A DNA stretch of 64,000 nt from Gigaspora rosea (GCA_003550325.1 QKWP01000210.1:85495-149494), one strand, 5' to 3'. Positions 1-11,760 are shown, numbered from the stretch's first letter. Notes: generated by a model from the sequence alone, not told the origin. A program made the numbers and translations.

Positions 1-285
1 AATTGCAAATGCTTGAATTAAATCTTCAATGATTTTATTTTTTATTTCAGCTGCATTTAGACTATCACGAATAGATACTTGTCTTTTAATATCTTTTTGA
101 GCTTTATATTCTGCTTTATTTGACTTATGTTTATTGCTAAGACAATGATTATCGACTGTTAATTTTGATCTCCATTCGATAGCTTCACTGCAATATTCAC
201 ATACTAAAACATTATCATCAACACGAAAAGTGTTTGGATGTTCTTTAAGACAGGCATCTATTGTAATTCGCTTTTTCTTAGACAT
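1..285 (-). CDS. BED/CGGBP1-like zinc-finger protein, N-terminal part (cut by window edge)
   Basis: The minus strand is open from an ATG at 285-283 to the window edge, giving 95 residues with no stop. It begins MSKKKRITIDACLKEHPNTF, then has a C-x2-C pair (CEYC) and a distal NHC...NKHK histidine group, the spacing seen in BED and CGGBP1-like fingers. A helical, lysine-rich stretch follows. Such N-termini are common in fungal hAT-related transposases and in domesticated DNA-binding proteins; the catalytic part, if any, would lie outside the window. The codon pattern is clean and the start is preceded by an A-rich leader. The zinc-finger class is inferred from residue spacing only. Confidence 0.6.
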   Translation of the reverse strand, partial: MSKKKRITIDACLKEHPNTFRVDDNVLVCEYCSEAIEWRSKLTVDNHCLSNKHKSNKAEYKAQKDIKRQVSIRDSLNAAEIKNKIIEDLIQAFAI

Positions 286-910
286 TATTAATAGTAAAAA
301 AAAAAAAAAAAATTATTAATAACCCGGAGGTAAGAAAACTTTATTGATAATATTTATATCTCTTACAAAATTTCTATCATAAAAAAAAAAAATTTCTATC
401 ACTTTCTATTTCATCTATAAATTTTGAAAAGAATTAAAGAATTCATTGTAATTGAGGCTTAGAAATGTAAATCTATTCCTTCCCACGTGAATTTAAAAGC
501 GACTTAATTTTTTACATATAATCTTACTAATTTTGACATTAAAATTTTTTTTCTATATACACAACTATGAATTCCATTAATTTACTTTTTAAGCTAGCAG
601 CCTTGAATCAATTTAAAACTATCTGTATATCAATGCATATCGATATAAATAGAATATATCTGTAATACAATAGTGGTACTGCAGATAAAATCACAAATTA
701 TGTGCAGATTTCTCAAAATTCTTAAATTATAAGAGATTCTGTGGTGATATGGCAGTATTCTGTGATTTAGCCACAATTCTGTGAATTCTGCGGTATTATG
801 TTAAACACAGAAAATCACTGTCCCTGATGGGAGGCAACGACGTGGTCTTGGTTGTCGTGCTCGCGGGAGGCAATAAGATGACTACCGGTGGGTGGGATAC
901 TGGTGGTGGC
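286..910. other. Intergenic AT-rich DNA
   Basis: No gene seen. There is an A run near 296-311. Around 680-810 lies a short decayed stretch with recurring 'gcagatttct' and 'attctgtg' words, resembling the palindromic repeats at 17.74 and 53.51 kb. Confidence 0.4.
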
Positions 911-1952
911 GAGACTACCGGTGGAGGGATACTGGCGGAGGGGAAATTGCTGGTGGTGGTGGGGAATTTACTGGTTGTGGCGGTGAAATTACTGGTGGTG
1001 GTGGGGTTACCAGTGGTGGGACTACTGATGGGGTTACTGGCAGTGGTGGACTACTGGTGAGGCTACCGGCGGTGGTGGTGGTGCCGATGGTGGAGTACAA
1101 CCTTCACCGTTAACAATAGCAATTGGAGCAGCAGACGTAATACTTGAACTTCCTGAATTACTTTTACCATCAATGACAAGATACAGGCCAGTTGCTGGAC
1201 CTTGACCACTAAGTTGTTGAGGAGAATTATCACAGGTAAAGTTGTCTCTATAAAAATCTTGATCACAGGTTTAAAATTTAAACCCTTCATTTTCGCAATT
1301 CCAGGTCAAGTTATTAACCTTAACTACCCACGGTTTAGTTCCCCATTCTCCAATTTCACATTTATCTGGTTTGCTGTTTCTTTTATAAAGAAGACCTCTC
1401 TTTCTATAACTAGAGGTTGGAACCGGTTTTAAATATCCGAGTTTATCACATCTAAATTCGAGTTTATCACACCAAAATTCGAGTTTATCACGTCATTTAT
1501 TAATAGTTGATGTGATAAACTCGAATTTTGGTGTGATAAACTCGAATTTAGATGTGATAAACTCGAATATTTAAAACTGGTTCCAACCTCTATCTATAAC
1601 TTGATAAATTTGATTTTATATTATCATCAGGATAACCATTACAGCCACTATCCTTAGTATATTCCGTATGGAGATATGAAGTGAGATTAAAAGCGACATC
1701 TTTGCATCCATTGCGAATAGTCCAATCATAAGTCCAAGATTGTGGACTCTGAAATCCCCATTGGTATACGCCCGTAATCCATATGGCACCTTTAGAGTCT
1801 TGATAAATTGAGATCTCACCTTTAATATCTCGATTATGAACGGCCGAGAGAAAAACATTTGGACAAGTAGCCTCCGAGAAGGTTACCATTAAAGCAATTA
1901 AAACGATCAAAAAGTTAAACATTTTTAAGAGCATCGTTAAAGATTTAAGCAT
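911..1952 (-). pseudogene. Secreted proline-rich protein gene, disrupted by a MITE
   Basis: The ATG at 1952 opens a 120-residue frame that starts with a clear signal peptide (hydrophobic MLKMFNFLIVLIALMVTFSEA, cleavage likely after SEA). A mature region with TCPNVF, WITGVYQWGFQ and a CKD...CNGY cysteine pair follows. The frame stops inside the hAT-type MITE at 1411-1592. Beyond the MITE the same strand still carries protein-like sequence: tryptophan- and cysteine-containing text (about 1260-1400), a Cys/Gln-rich part, then a proline-rich tail (911-1100, PPPP and SPPPP motifs). That part also shows an in-frame TAA near 1271 and a frame change at the proline tail, so the gene is broken at least three times unless introns explain some of this. 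It looks like a small secreted or wall-associated host protein; the family is not recognised. Confidence 0.55.
1411..1592. mobile_element. hAT-type MITE, 182 bp, near-perfect foldback
   Basis: The element begins TAGAGGTTGGAACC and ends with its complement GGTTCCAACCTCTA. It is flanked by identical 8-bp direct repeats TCTATAAC at 1403-1410 and 1593-1600. An 8-bp target duplication and the TAGAG terminus (YARNG) fit the hAT superfamily. Each arm holds three 21-bp subrepeats based on CGAGTTTATCACA, so the whole insert is one long hairpin with a short AT loop near 1497-1510. It encodes nothing and sits inside the reading frame of the secreted-protein gene. Confidence 0.85.
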
Positions 1953-3060
1953 GAACTTTCAAATATTACAGTAATATTTGATAGGTAAGTAATAAAAAAA
2001 TTCCTCAAAGAAAATATCATTATAGAAGAAAACGCCTTATATACCTATTATTGATATAATTTTTCATATAAAATTCCCGTAAATATCAAAACTAAATTCC
2101 GATAGAAGTAACATCGCACTTTCTATTAGAATATGTTTATTAAAGCCAGCATCACAATTTAATCCATGCTATATTCCAGTACAAAAAGATTTGTATCTCA
2201 TATAGCTCTGATTAAAATATTTTTTGTACAAATTAATTTTAATTTTTTTTATTAATATAATGATTAGATTATCGGATTAATTAAAATCAAATAATTTTAA
2301 TTATTTTATTAATTAATATGTAAAAATTTTATTAATAATATAATTTACTATAGTAGTTTATATATATATTCGTATATAATAAAAAAAAAAAAAATCAAAT
2401 TATCTCGCTTTAAAGCTTAATTTCTTCACAACTAGTAATTCAATTTGGCTCAAATTTTAACCGCTTCTTTTATCATATGCACATTCATATAAACGCATAT
2501 TGGTTGCGAAATTATTTAAAACATTTTTTTAAAAAAAAATTATTTTTTTTTAAATCCAACAGATTACTGTATATATAATTAATTATTAAAATAAAACAAT
2601 GTTAAAATAATAAATAATATATTAAGGAAGATTAAAACCTATTTTATTTGATATTAGATAATTTTTAATAATTAATTAAAAATATAAAAAACTTTTACTT
2701 AGAGTCAAAATTACAAAATTTTTTGAGGCACAAATATTTTTGCACCGGGCCATATCATTGAAAATCATTTCGAATATTAATTTTCATGCGCAAATTAATG
2801 TCCGTGTTAGATTAACATAATCATAATGGTATCCTTACATTAAAAAAGCTTTCTCCGAAACTTAATTGGCACATAAGTTTTGATTAAACATAAATTTTAA
2901 TTTGACGTACAGATATAATCACAAAGGTTTCGCTCATGCACATTCATCTTCATAACGCATATTCAATGTAAAGTTGTTCTAAAACAGTTATACGTGACAT
3001 AACGTATATTATGTATACCTCATTGCAATTTCTATATAAGTATATACACATGTCTTATCT
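1953..3060. other. AT-rich intergenic DNA
   Basis: No coding frame or repeat structure that I can support. It holds A and T runs and a few alternating TA tracts. Confidence 0.4.
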
Positions 3061-3077
3061 AAATTAGCCCTTTACAT

Positions 3078-3506
3078 ATTTGAAGTTGCAACTTCAGAAA
3101 CTAAAGTTTCTGATTCAAATTTAAAGTACAACATCTGAAGTTGTTACTTTGCTACTTAAGATTCCCGAATCATCTACTTCAAATAAGTAGCTATTTCAAA
3201 TTGCTGTTGCTCATTTTTCCGATAATAACTTCACCGATAGGCCATTTACTTGGCATCATATAAGGGTAGGGTTGGCATTTTTATTAGTTGCGTGTATATA
3301 TTAGCAAATTATCACCCTGTGTGATGTCTGACAAAATGACCTGTCGGGAAATGACCATCGGGAAAATTAGATGTAGCCACTTTAAAGATATTTAAAATTG
3401 TTACTTTAGATAGGATATTATCTCAAATATCTGAAACAGCAACTTCAGACAAGAGACTATTTCGAATATCTGAAATTGCAACTTTAGATAACGCAATTTC
3501 AGATGC
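3078..3506. repeat. Cluster of short degenerate repeats (CTGAAGTTGCAACTT type)
   Basis: Variants of the words 'tctgaaattgcaactt' and 'gaagttgcaacttcag' occur repeatedly in both orientations, for example near 3082, 3132, 3430 and 3470. They are separated by unrelated sequence. The core is itself palindromic (TGAAGTTGCAACTTCA). Confidence 0.45.
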
Positions 3507-4070
3507 GACATGTATATGAACAAGTTTCTTTAATTAGATTCTATTAAAATTCATGCGTAAAAAATAATCTTTAATACCAAGAAATCAAGATTGAATTAAT
3601 TCATTTACATTTAAAGAATTTTCTTGATTATATAACAATAATTTCAAAGTATAAGCTCATTTTTGAATTGCAGAATTTGAAAGTAGTTTCTATCAATGTG
3701 ATTAATGTAAATAATCCGAAGATTATCAGGTACCTTTCCCAACGTTTGTAGTAATTTAGATGAAGACAAACGGAATTTTTTTATTGTTGTTTGGTCATCA
3801 AATTACAAGATTTAGTATACAAATTGAAATTATACTAAATAATTGAAATTTTATGAAGAATCATCGGAATTATTATTTTTTAGACGGGAATTTTTAAAAC
3901 TCTATCAAATTTCAAAGAATTTTGGAAATTTTGTGATAGATAATCATGTTGTAATTAGGCAGTTGGCTTGTATTTACTTAATTTAGGTTTTTGAAAATTT
4001 TTTAGAATTTCTTAAATGCAAAAGAAAAAGTTGACCGACCTCTTTCATGGTTAAATTGACCGGGAGTATT

Positions 4071-4196
4071 TTACTTAATGGGAACGGCTGTGGTTTCATT
4101 AGCGTAGTTTTGGTCCGGCTGCGCCATGATATTCGTCACGTTTTTTATGGCCATGATCAAATAATTTCGATTTTCAAATTCAATAGAATATCCCAT
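4071..4196 (-). CDS. Possible exon or short ORF, 41 residues
   Basis: This minus-strand ATG frame begins MGYSIEFENRNYLIM and ends in a TAA. The upstream 4200-4285 also looks protein-like on the minus strand (residues REDLAAKVKHKFFPDGI in another frame), so this may be a spliced or decayed gene. No family is recognised and there is no homologue in the window. Confidence 0.2.
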   Translation of the reverse strand: MGYSIEFENRNYLIMAIKNVTNIMAQPDQNYANETTAVPIK

Positions 4197-4875
4197 AATC
4201 ATCAAACCATTCCTTCTTTTCTTTTAATTCCATCGGGAAAAAATTTGTGTTTTACTTTAGCAGCTAAATCTTCTCGTGCTGTTTAGTAATGTACGAACAG
4301 ATCAATACCATAAGATGAAACTTTTCTCACACTCAGCACTAGTGCGTTTGAAATTTAGGAAAAAGACGACCATAATTCAATCAATCAAATCAACACAGCA
4401 TGAAACGCAGCACCAAAACAATGTCATCTTTTTAATTGTTTAAAATTAAATAACTAAAAATTCTACATTTAGAATGACTCATCCATTTATTCCTCTGGTA
4501 GGCACTTTAAAACTGTGCTCCCATTTACATTTTAATGATAGGAAAAAAAATTTAATTATTAATTATTAATTATTAATTATTAAAATAATATTGACTTTTA
4601 AGATTCATTAGCTAAAGTGTTGGAATTAACAAACATTGAAGCCGTATTTAGCATAATTAAATCAACAAAAAATACAGTTACACCCGTTCCAATCCCAATT
4701 CTAATAAATATTCCAATATTAGTATTAAATAAGATCTCGGGATTTCCTATACTCGTTACACCAGTTTCTGCAATAGAAAATATATTGTAATCTTTTGCAA
4801 CATAAATATAAACATTGATATTTAATAGTATTATGCTGACCTAATGTCATCTACATTTTCTACCTGATAACGATA

Positions 4876-5183
4876 TTATCCGGGAGTGGTCATTGATCAT
4901 GTTACCCATATTAATTCTGTAAATTATTTTTATTTCATAAAGTTTAGTTTATTGATTATGTGGTTTCTTTCTCTGGTTGTTTTTTTTTTCTTTTTCTTTT
5001 TTCTTTTTTTTTTTTTACTCGTAGACTTTTTGACATGAATTAAAACAATCGTTAAGATAACATAAAAAAAAAGATATATATCTAAGAAAAGAAATATTAA
5101 AATTCTGAACCATGGACTAAACATTGATATACCATGATATAGTATTAATATGGGTAACATGATCAATAGTAACTATCGGATAA
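4876..5183. repeat. Foldback repeat, about 308 bp
   Basis: Arms at 4876-4915 and 5144-5183 are inverted copies sharing ATTGATCATGTTACCC, with several mismatches. The loop contains a poly-T/poly-C-poor tract (4981-5015). It is a MITE-like palindrome; no target duplication could be fixed. Confidence 0.55.
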
Positions 5184-5532
5184 GATAGTTAGTTATTGTA
5201 TCGGTATATTAAATAATCCAGTTACACACACATGTTCATATTTAAATCCCGTGTCTTGGCACGGAATATGAACCCGAGTAGCTAGGTTATTCAATGTACC
5301 GTACAATGATTATAAAAAAACCAATACACAAAGAAAACAAAAAAAAAAAAAGAAAAGAAATGGTGCGGTTAACCAAGGGGATGACGTTACCAACTATTCA
5401 ACTTTGAACGGCCTAAGCATTAATGTCTTTAAACCATTTTTTAAACAATTAACTATTACAATAATTATCGTTATCATTATCATTATTATATTACTGTATT
5501 ACCAATATATGAGTACTGTCAAATATATTCTG

Positions 5533-5576
5533 TACCGGACACAATCCTTAATAAATTAGATAGACTGTGTCCGGTA
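5533..5576. repeat. 44-bp hairpin, TACCGGACACA arms
   Basis: A perfect 11-bp inverted repeat (TACCGGACACA ... TGTGTCCGGTA) surrounds a 22-bp AT loop, with TA at both outer ends. It could be a very short MITE remnant or an RNA hairpin. No gene borders it. Confidence 0.5.
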
Positions 5577-6558
5577 AAAAATATATTTAAGATTCCGAAC
5601 TATGGTTTCTCTTGGCAGGCATGCACATTGTAACTCAAGTTACCAAAACCGATTTTCGAAAGGACAATCCCAGCCAATGACTCAATCAACTCTAATTGAT
5701 AATCTAATGCTTTTTAGCCAATCAAAATTGAATATCGACCAAAAATTAATTTATAAATATAAAACAAACACGTGGAAATAAAAGAAACTTTGAAAGTACC
5801 AATTAAGTGTATTAGTCTATCACCCACATTATATGGAGTTTTTTTCAGATTTCCTTTTGAGTAAGATATAACGCTGAAAACATGTAAACATTTACTTAAC
5901 AATGAATGTTATTCATTAACATCCAATTTAAAATTTTTAAATTGAGTAACAGAATTATATTTACGTAACTTGACTCTTTTAGATTACCTTATAGCCGAAT
6001 ATATATCATTATCATTATGTTAAAGAAAAGCCTCTCCCACTTTTATTTATATTATACATTAGAAAAATATCAAAATAGGTTTTTGTTTTTGAACACATTT
6101 TTTACCAATTTAGTAAAATGAATAAACTCGATTAACATGTTCAAATGATTAAATTGGATTGTTTGTATTAATTCACACATCTGAGATTGATTACAATGCC
6201 ATTATTACGGAATCGTAGGTTGGGATAAATAGTTAATGCATGTAAAAAACAAAAAAATAATAATAAAAATAGAATAGATGCTTCAATATCAAAAAGTTAA
6301 ATATTAAAAAGTTCCGGGATAGTAAACTCCGATTTCTCTTTCCAAATTTGCTCAATAGCGTACGGAAATTCCGAAAGATATGATTTTATTTTTTATCGTT
6401 ATACAAAGAAATTTTAAAAATTAAATTGATGCACTGTATGTGCATGTACGATAATATCGTAAATCTTAATCTGTCTAATCTGTTTGAAACCTTTGATTGG
6501 CTTGAACATTGAAACGAAGTGCGAGTTATTGCTATTACTCCAAATTTAAATTTTGTTA
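5577..6558. other. Intergenic DNA
   Basis: No supported gene. Short minus-strand frames here lack codon structure or recognisable motifs. Confidence 0.35.
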
Positions 6559-6559
6559 C

Positions 6560-6575
6560 CACACACATACACACA

Positions 6576-6609
<34 letters not shown>
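6560..6609. repeat. (CA)n microsatellite
   Basis: About 50 bp of alternating C and A, interrupted twice by T (CATA). Confidence 0.95.
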
Positions 6610-7350
6610 AATTACATATTAATTAATCATTGCCAATCCTCAAAAAAATTTTTCTAAATTATCGGTTTTATTGATCAATTTTGGACCCCCATTAACTACT
6701 CTTAAATACTTAACAATTATATTGGTTATTTGGTGGGTGCATTCGTGATAGTAATCAATTGACAACTCCGATAATTACGCGTCTAATCTATTTTCTCCAC
6801 TATCTAGCCTATTATGACACATCTCATTAAACATAGAAATTTAGTGATCAAATTTTTAGATTTCAGGATATTTCCATAAAAAATGCACGTAAAAATAAAA
6901 TCATATTGGATTGTGTCATTATCATTGCTATTAATCTGGTAATGATTCTTACCTTAAATTTAATGAAAAGTTCGGATAATTTATTACTAAATTATAAAGA
7001 AAAATTTTCAAATATTTCGAAGATTCTTTTAAAATCTATGAATCATTGTATACAATTAATGTTACCACAAAATATTTAATATAGTTGATATAATGTTGCC
7101 AAAAATACCTAATATAATTAATATAAATGTCTAAATTAATAACTATATAATGCCTTTATGAATGCTTGCATGAATATTTATATGAATGACCATTGATTTT
7201 ATGATAAAGAATTTAAGGTTAGTAAAAGTTGCTGAAAACTTTATTTTTGTAATCAAATAATTTATTTAAAATCATTAGGTATTTCAATTATATATTAAAT
7301 TAGCGTTCGCAAATTGGAATTGCGACTCCGATAGTATCAACTTCTTTCAT
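6610..7350. other. Upstream region of the HMG gene
   Basis: AT-rich with scattered CpG. No coding frame or repeat recognised. Confidence 0.35.
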
Positions 7351-7375
7351 CTTTTCCATATAAATAAAATTTTTT

Positions 7376-7383
7376 TATATAAA
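7376..7383 (+). promoter_or_regulatory. TATA-like box upstream of the HMG-box gene
   Basis: TATATAAA lies about 50 bp before the ATG at 7434, followed by a pyrimidine-rich CTTCTCTTC leader. Its position fits a core promoter. In such AT-rich DNA the match alone is weak. Confidence 0.35.
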
Positions 7384-7433
7384 GCACCCAACTTCTCTTC
7401 AACTTGCTATTTGGCAACCTCAGTTTTAACGAA

Positions 7434-8009
7434 ATGATTTGTACATTGACTTTGACATCTCCCCCTCCAGTTCATTCTATTATCGCTACTTCGACTGTGT
7501 CAGATCATACCATTTATTTTGCACATCAAGATAATGAATACAGGGTTATATACTCTAGCTTATATGTGGTTTTCGAAATTCCTGACCACGAGGATGTCAA
7601 AAAATCAATTAATGACTTTAAAGCTACACCGAATTATTTTATTCTTTTTAGATCGCGCTTAAAACAATGCATTTCCGCATTAGGTTTGAACACCGATTGG
7701 GTGTTCATTTCAGAAGTTTCGAAAATTTTATGGTCTGAAATAAAAAAGAATGATTATAAATTTGTGGCGTCTCTCCGTGATGCTTACAAAATCACTAATG
7801 CGCGGAAGAAATCGGCTGTTCGTTTTAAGCCCTATGATTACGAAAAAAAGAAGTCAAGTAAACCGAGCGATAGCGCACGCGAAACTGAATGCCCACAATT
7901 AAATTCTAACGAAAATTTCATGTATTCTTATTATGAAGATTTTTATCTCTTTAATGCATCGGGCTCACCCATAGAAAAAATTCTATGGGAGTTATTCCAA
8001 CATTACTAA
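7434..8009 (+). CDS. HMG-box (MATA_HMG-like) DNA-binding protein, single exon
   Basis: The frame from the first ATG (7434) encodes 191 residues and ends TAA. An upstream TTG extends the frame but is not needed. Residues about 70-132 look like an HMG box: TPNYFILFRSRLKQ (helix 1), then VFISEVSKILWSEIKK with the conserved S-K-x-L-W (helix 2), then a lysine-rich helix ending KITNARKKS. A basic patch (YEKKKSSK) and an acidic/aromatic tail follow. HMG-box genes of the mating-type-like class are greatly expanded in Rhizophagus, so it need not be a mating locus. It is probably a nuclear transcription factor. Likely intact, since there is no stop or frameshift and the codon usage is normal for the region. 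The box is divergent; family call by motif only. Confidence 0.65.
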   Translation: MICTLTLTSPPPVHSIIATSTVSDHTIYFAHQDNEYRVIYSSLYVVFEIPDHEDVKKSINDFKATPNYFILFRSRLKQCISALGLNTDWVFISEVSKILWSEIKKNDYKFVASLRDAYKITNARKKSAVRFKPYDYEKKKSSKPSDSARETECPQLNSNENFMYSYYEDFYLFNASGSPIEKILWELFQHY

Positions 8010-9125
8010 CTACACCTATGCATCTAAACCCTTCTAAATTCTCCGGAGAAACCTTCTATGACTTAATTGAGCAATAAATTTATTATAAACTTATAAAAAA
8101 AAAAAACCATTTAAAAATATATATATATACATATATATCGAAAATTAAATTTTAAAAGTGCACTTAATTGAAATTACTGTATCACTTGGAATAACACGAG
8201 CCTGATTTTTCGATTAATTTTTCGGTATTATCCTTTCTTTTTTATTATTAAATACGAGATGTTAACTAAAATTATAACGCTCGCTATGATAGATGGCTAA
8301 GAAAACTTTTCCTAGAACTATATAGGTCTTAAAAACTCCTTGATTTAATGTTATTAGTCTAGTTTCTAGAGAAATTTTGTTTGTTTATCTTATATATATG
8401 TATATATATAAAACAATAAACATATAAATAAATGAGAAATATATTGCTACAATTAATTTTATGTATTGTATGATTTTAATATTTAAGAAAAGATTTGGTA
8501 TCCGATATAGATGTTTCAGAGTAAAAGTCTGAATCGAAATAATAAGTTTTTACCATAGCGAATTTAATCTCAGAAGAATTGTAATTAATTATGTGTACGA
8601 TTAGGAATGGTAAATGTTTTTAAACACGATTTTTTAAAAAAGACTGTTAATTTAATTGATTAATTAAAAGTTCATTTATTAAAATGTCGAAAACTTCCGA
8701 GAAACAGAAAAGTTTTATTGCAAGTTCAAATAATTCTGATTCGAGTGAGATATGTGATTAGAGGTTTTTTATTCAGTTTGCAATCTTTTTATAATTAATG
8801 GCTGGTTAATTCATTCTCAATACTTATTCAAGAGATTTGCATATCGATAATATTTTGCTAGATAATTAATATCAGTAAATATAGCACTAAGTGCAAAAAA
8901 AAATTGCACTTGACCGTAGTGTTGTTAGGCGAAACCTAGAGGTTTCACCACAGACGAAAGGCGAAGCCTAGTTTCGACTTTCGCCAAAAAAAATAAAAGG
9001 TGGCGAAACTGGTTGAATATGATAAATCTAGTAAAAGAGGCAAAAATAGAAAGTAATTAAAGAAAGTTAAACCACTTTATTTAATTATTAACCTTTTTGT
9101 TACTACATATATATTTGATATCATG
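8010..9125. other. Region 3' of the HMG gene
   Basis: No gene. It contains alternating TA tracts near 8117-8140 and 8392-8412. A short inverted motif lies near 8930-9000, where GGCGAAACC/GGTTTC and GGCGAAGCC/GACTTTCGCC echo each other. Confidence 0.4.
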
Positions 9126-9129
9126 TATT

Positions 9130-9400
9130 ATTTATGTTATTAATTTACCAACTTTTGTTTTATTAACAGTCATTTTACCAACCAGTTTATTTTCTAAAAA
9201 TTATTTTACCAATGACTTTTATCAGCATATTTTTTTAAAAATTATACTAACCTTAATTTTAATTCTAAACCTGACCTAACGGCAATAATCAGAATTACTT
9301 TTTTGGAATAACTATCAATAAAATAAACTATTGGTAAGTTAAGCCATTGATGAATTAAACTGTCAGTAAAGTGAATATTGATAAAATAAAAAGAAACCAA
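9130..9400. repeat. Dispersed repeat, CpG-decayed inverted copy of 39,340-39,550
   Basis: Read on the minus strand it matches 39.34-39.55 kb: a core with 'aggttagta(ca)aatttttaaaaaaa' flanked on both sides by short words of the type 'gtcggtgaaataa' and their complements. Here the words read 'ttaccaa' where the other copy has 'tcaccga', consistent with loss of CpG. MITE-like structure with internal short repeats. Confidence 0.5.
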
Positions 9401-9456
9401 AAGTGTTTTGTCAGAAAAAAGAAATATTGAAATTATAAAATCTGAGAAATTACATT

Positions 9457-9985
9457 TCAGGAAGCTGATCTACAGAAAAGAAAACAATAATAGTAAAAAC
9501 TGTATTCATGAATATTACTACCTGGGTAACCTACTGTTGATGGCTGACCTGGAAGTCCCGTGATCCATGTGACTGCTATGATTAAAAAAAAAACAGATAA
9601 ACGAGTCACATAGCAGCCCCAGAAGAACCCAGACAAGTCCAGTCCCTTCAAAAAACCCTAAGAAGTAGCAAGAAAATGAAACAAGACCTTAAAAGAATTG
9701 TGAATGAAACTAAGGTCAGAAGGTTGGAATGGGTACCCCAAGACCTTGGTACTGAAGAAAAAGAACATGAGGTGCATGAAACAATCCTGTTGAAAACTTA
9801 GCCCACCAGACCAAGCAAAGCCCAAAGAAGCAATGACGTGATGTGTGTTGCTAAAGATAAACAAATAAAAAGATCAAATTCGGGTATAAGTGTTTGTAGT
9901 ATAGTCATATTTGCATAAAAGAGATAACAAGTGAAATAGAGTTTTTTCTTTTTCTTTATTTTTCTTCTCTCTGTTTCCTATAAAT
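9457..9985 (+). repeat. Direct repeat, copy 1 (pair with 11,843-12,345)
   Basis: About 500 bp match the second copy in the same orientation with moderate divergence. Shared landmarks are 'gatccatgtga', 'accaagcaaagccca', 'agtgaaatagagttttttc' and 'cttctctctgttt'. Together the two copies enclose about 1.9 kb of decayed coding-like DNA, as the terminal repeats of an old retroelement would. Independent insertion of the same repeat is equally possible. Confidence 0.6.
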
Positions 9986-9999
9986 AAGTTGGCAGTTTG

Positions 10000-10240
10000 C
10001 CCAAGTTGTAAAGGCATGGAATATCAAATAAAATAAATAAAATAAAAATTCAAATAACTTTTTAATAAAAATTAATACTTGTGACCCATAAAAATCCGCT
10101 CTTTGTCACATTTATACCCCACCCATAACAAAACTATATGCCTTACCTTGCTTTTTGCCTCACCTTGGTTTTGTTGTGGTGTGTGTTTTTTTTTTTGGTA
10201 GTAACAATCTGCCCTATTTGCCCTTGTTGATTAGCCTTTA
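10000..10240 (+). repeat. Dispersed repeat, also at 17,917-18,010 and 19,278-19,410
   Basis: Contains 'ttgtaaaggcatggaatatc' and further on 'ttggtagtaacaatct'. The second copy carries the same two parts, but separated by the SINE-like insertion at 18,024 and the repeat at 19,025. Confidence 0.6.
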
Positions 10241-10539
10241 ACAATTTGGTGGTAACTGTGAGATAATGAAATATCATTCTGAATTTATGCATAAAACATT
10301 AGAAGACTAGAACTTTGATCACAAGTGGATCCTGCAATGTTGTTTATTTTTATTTTTTTTTGTTTTTGTATCATAAGAGGCACTAACGTTAGACTGATGA
10401 ATTGTGTTAGTTTTGTTTGATTTTTTTTTTCTAAGTCACTATGAACTATTCTTGCAAGTTATACATATTTTAGTAAAACCCAAATGAAAGAAAAAAAAAG
10501 AGAAAAAAAAATTTATGACATATACCCAACAATAACATA

Positions 10540-11760
10540 TACTGTAAGTTAATAAGTCTAAATAAAGGAACTCCAAATATTGCAAGATATCATGAATTGA
10601 TCAGCTAGATGAAGCCCCAAAAAAGAAACAAGATGCTCTTACTATAGAGTAAGAAGCTATATTGTTAGTAATGCCCACAAGTAACCTATCTAAAAAAAAT
10701 ATGTGCTGCCTGTTTTGCTGTACTTACTAACGAACAAGCTGATGAAGTCAAAGAAATTGTTAACAGAACCTTTGGCAACTGTGATCTAGACAAAAAAAGA
10801 TCCTGAGCCTTGGAATTTTATTAAAAATAATAGAAGAAGTTAGTATATACAATGGTTTCCTGTTGATGAAGTAAAGAAAGAAAAAAACATTGTATACTTG
10901 CTCATAGATATTTGGATAGCCCTGTCTTTAAAAAGCCCATTTTCTGTTCCTATATAGTTTCTATACTAAAAGTTTTTCCAAACCTTAAAATAAGAAAGAT
11001 CTGGTGAATGAGGTTCTTAATTCGTATTTTGTCCTAGAAGAACCTTTTGATAGTGCTGCAGTTGGTTCTATAGATAGAGAGAAAGATTTGAAATTCCTTC
11101 TTTGAAAGTTAGCTGCTAAATGTGAAGCCCTTATATGTAATTGGGCCCAGAAAAAGAAATTACTTGAAAGCTTTTGTATAAAAATAGTATTAAAAAGAAT
11201 GAAAATAGGAAATTTGTTTATTATCAAAAATTGATCAAAGTGAAAAGTACCAAAAAAACATATTAGATCCGATACTGTTATAAAAAAGAGATTGAAACTG
11301 AAGCTAAAAAAATGATGTGAGTAGTGGTCAAAATATGTTTAAGATGACAGCTCAGAAAAGCAATTCAACCCTAATAAATGCTATAACCAAAGGTATAAAA
11401 GTTCTGAAAAAGCCTGTGAAAAAAAAAAGAAAAAGGTTAGAAGATTTTTAGTTGAAAATAAAAGCAAAATAAACAAAGTTAAGAAGGATAAATTTGTACT
11501 ATATGAGTTTTGATATTTAATACCACCCTCAGTCAAGTCATAAATAGGGTTGTTAAAAAGAATATAGAGTAAAGAAAAGGGTTTCAGAATATATAATTAT
11601 AAGAACTATTAATTGTAGAGGCCTTTTGAATAAAAAAAAAGAGAAGGCAGAGTGGGACAAGTTAAGAAGAACCCGATGCATGATGATAAGTCTGATGAAG
11701 ATAATTGCCTTTACTTGCCACAATAAAGTAAGACTCGTGTATACTGATCCTAAAAAAACT
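10540..11760 (+). pseudogene. Decayed coding-like interior between direct repeats (fossil element, family unclear)
   Basis: The plus strand keeps protein-like stretches with sensible codon composition, for example around 10,700-10,800 and 11,000-11,160, but the frame is broken many times. The direct repeats on either side suggest the inside of an old mobile element. No reverse transcriptase, integrase or transposase motif could be recognised, so the class is left open. It looks old: CpG is nearly absent. Confidence 0.35.

Noticed and set aside
827-1113. Gly/Val-rich open frames on the plus strand
   Set aside because: They are the antisense of the proline-codon-rich tail of the secreted-protein gene.
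6386-6610. Minus-strand frame with a Cys/Val-repeat start
   Set aside because: It is the translation of the (CA)n microsatellite and has no other coding character.
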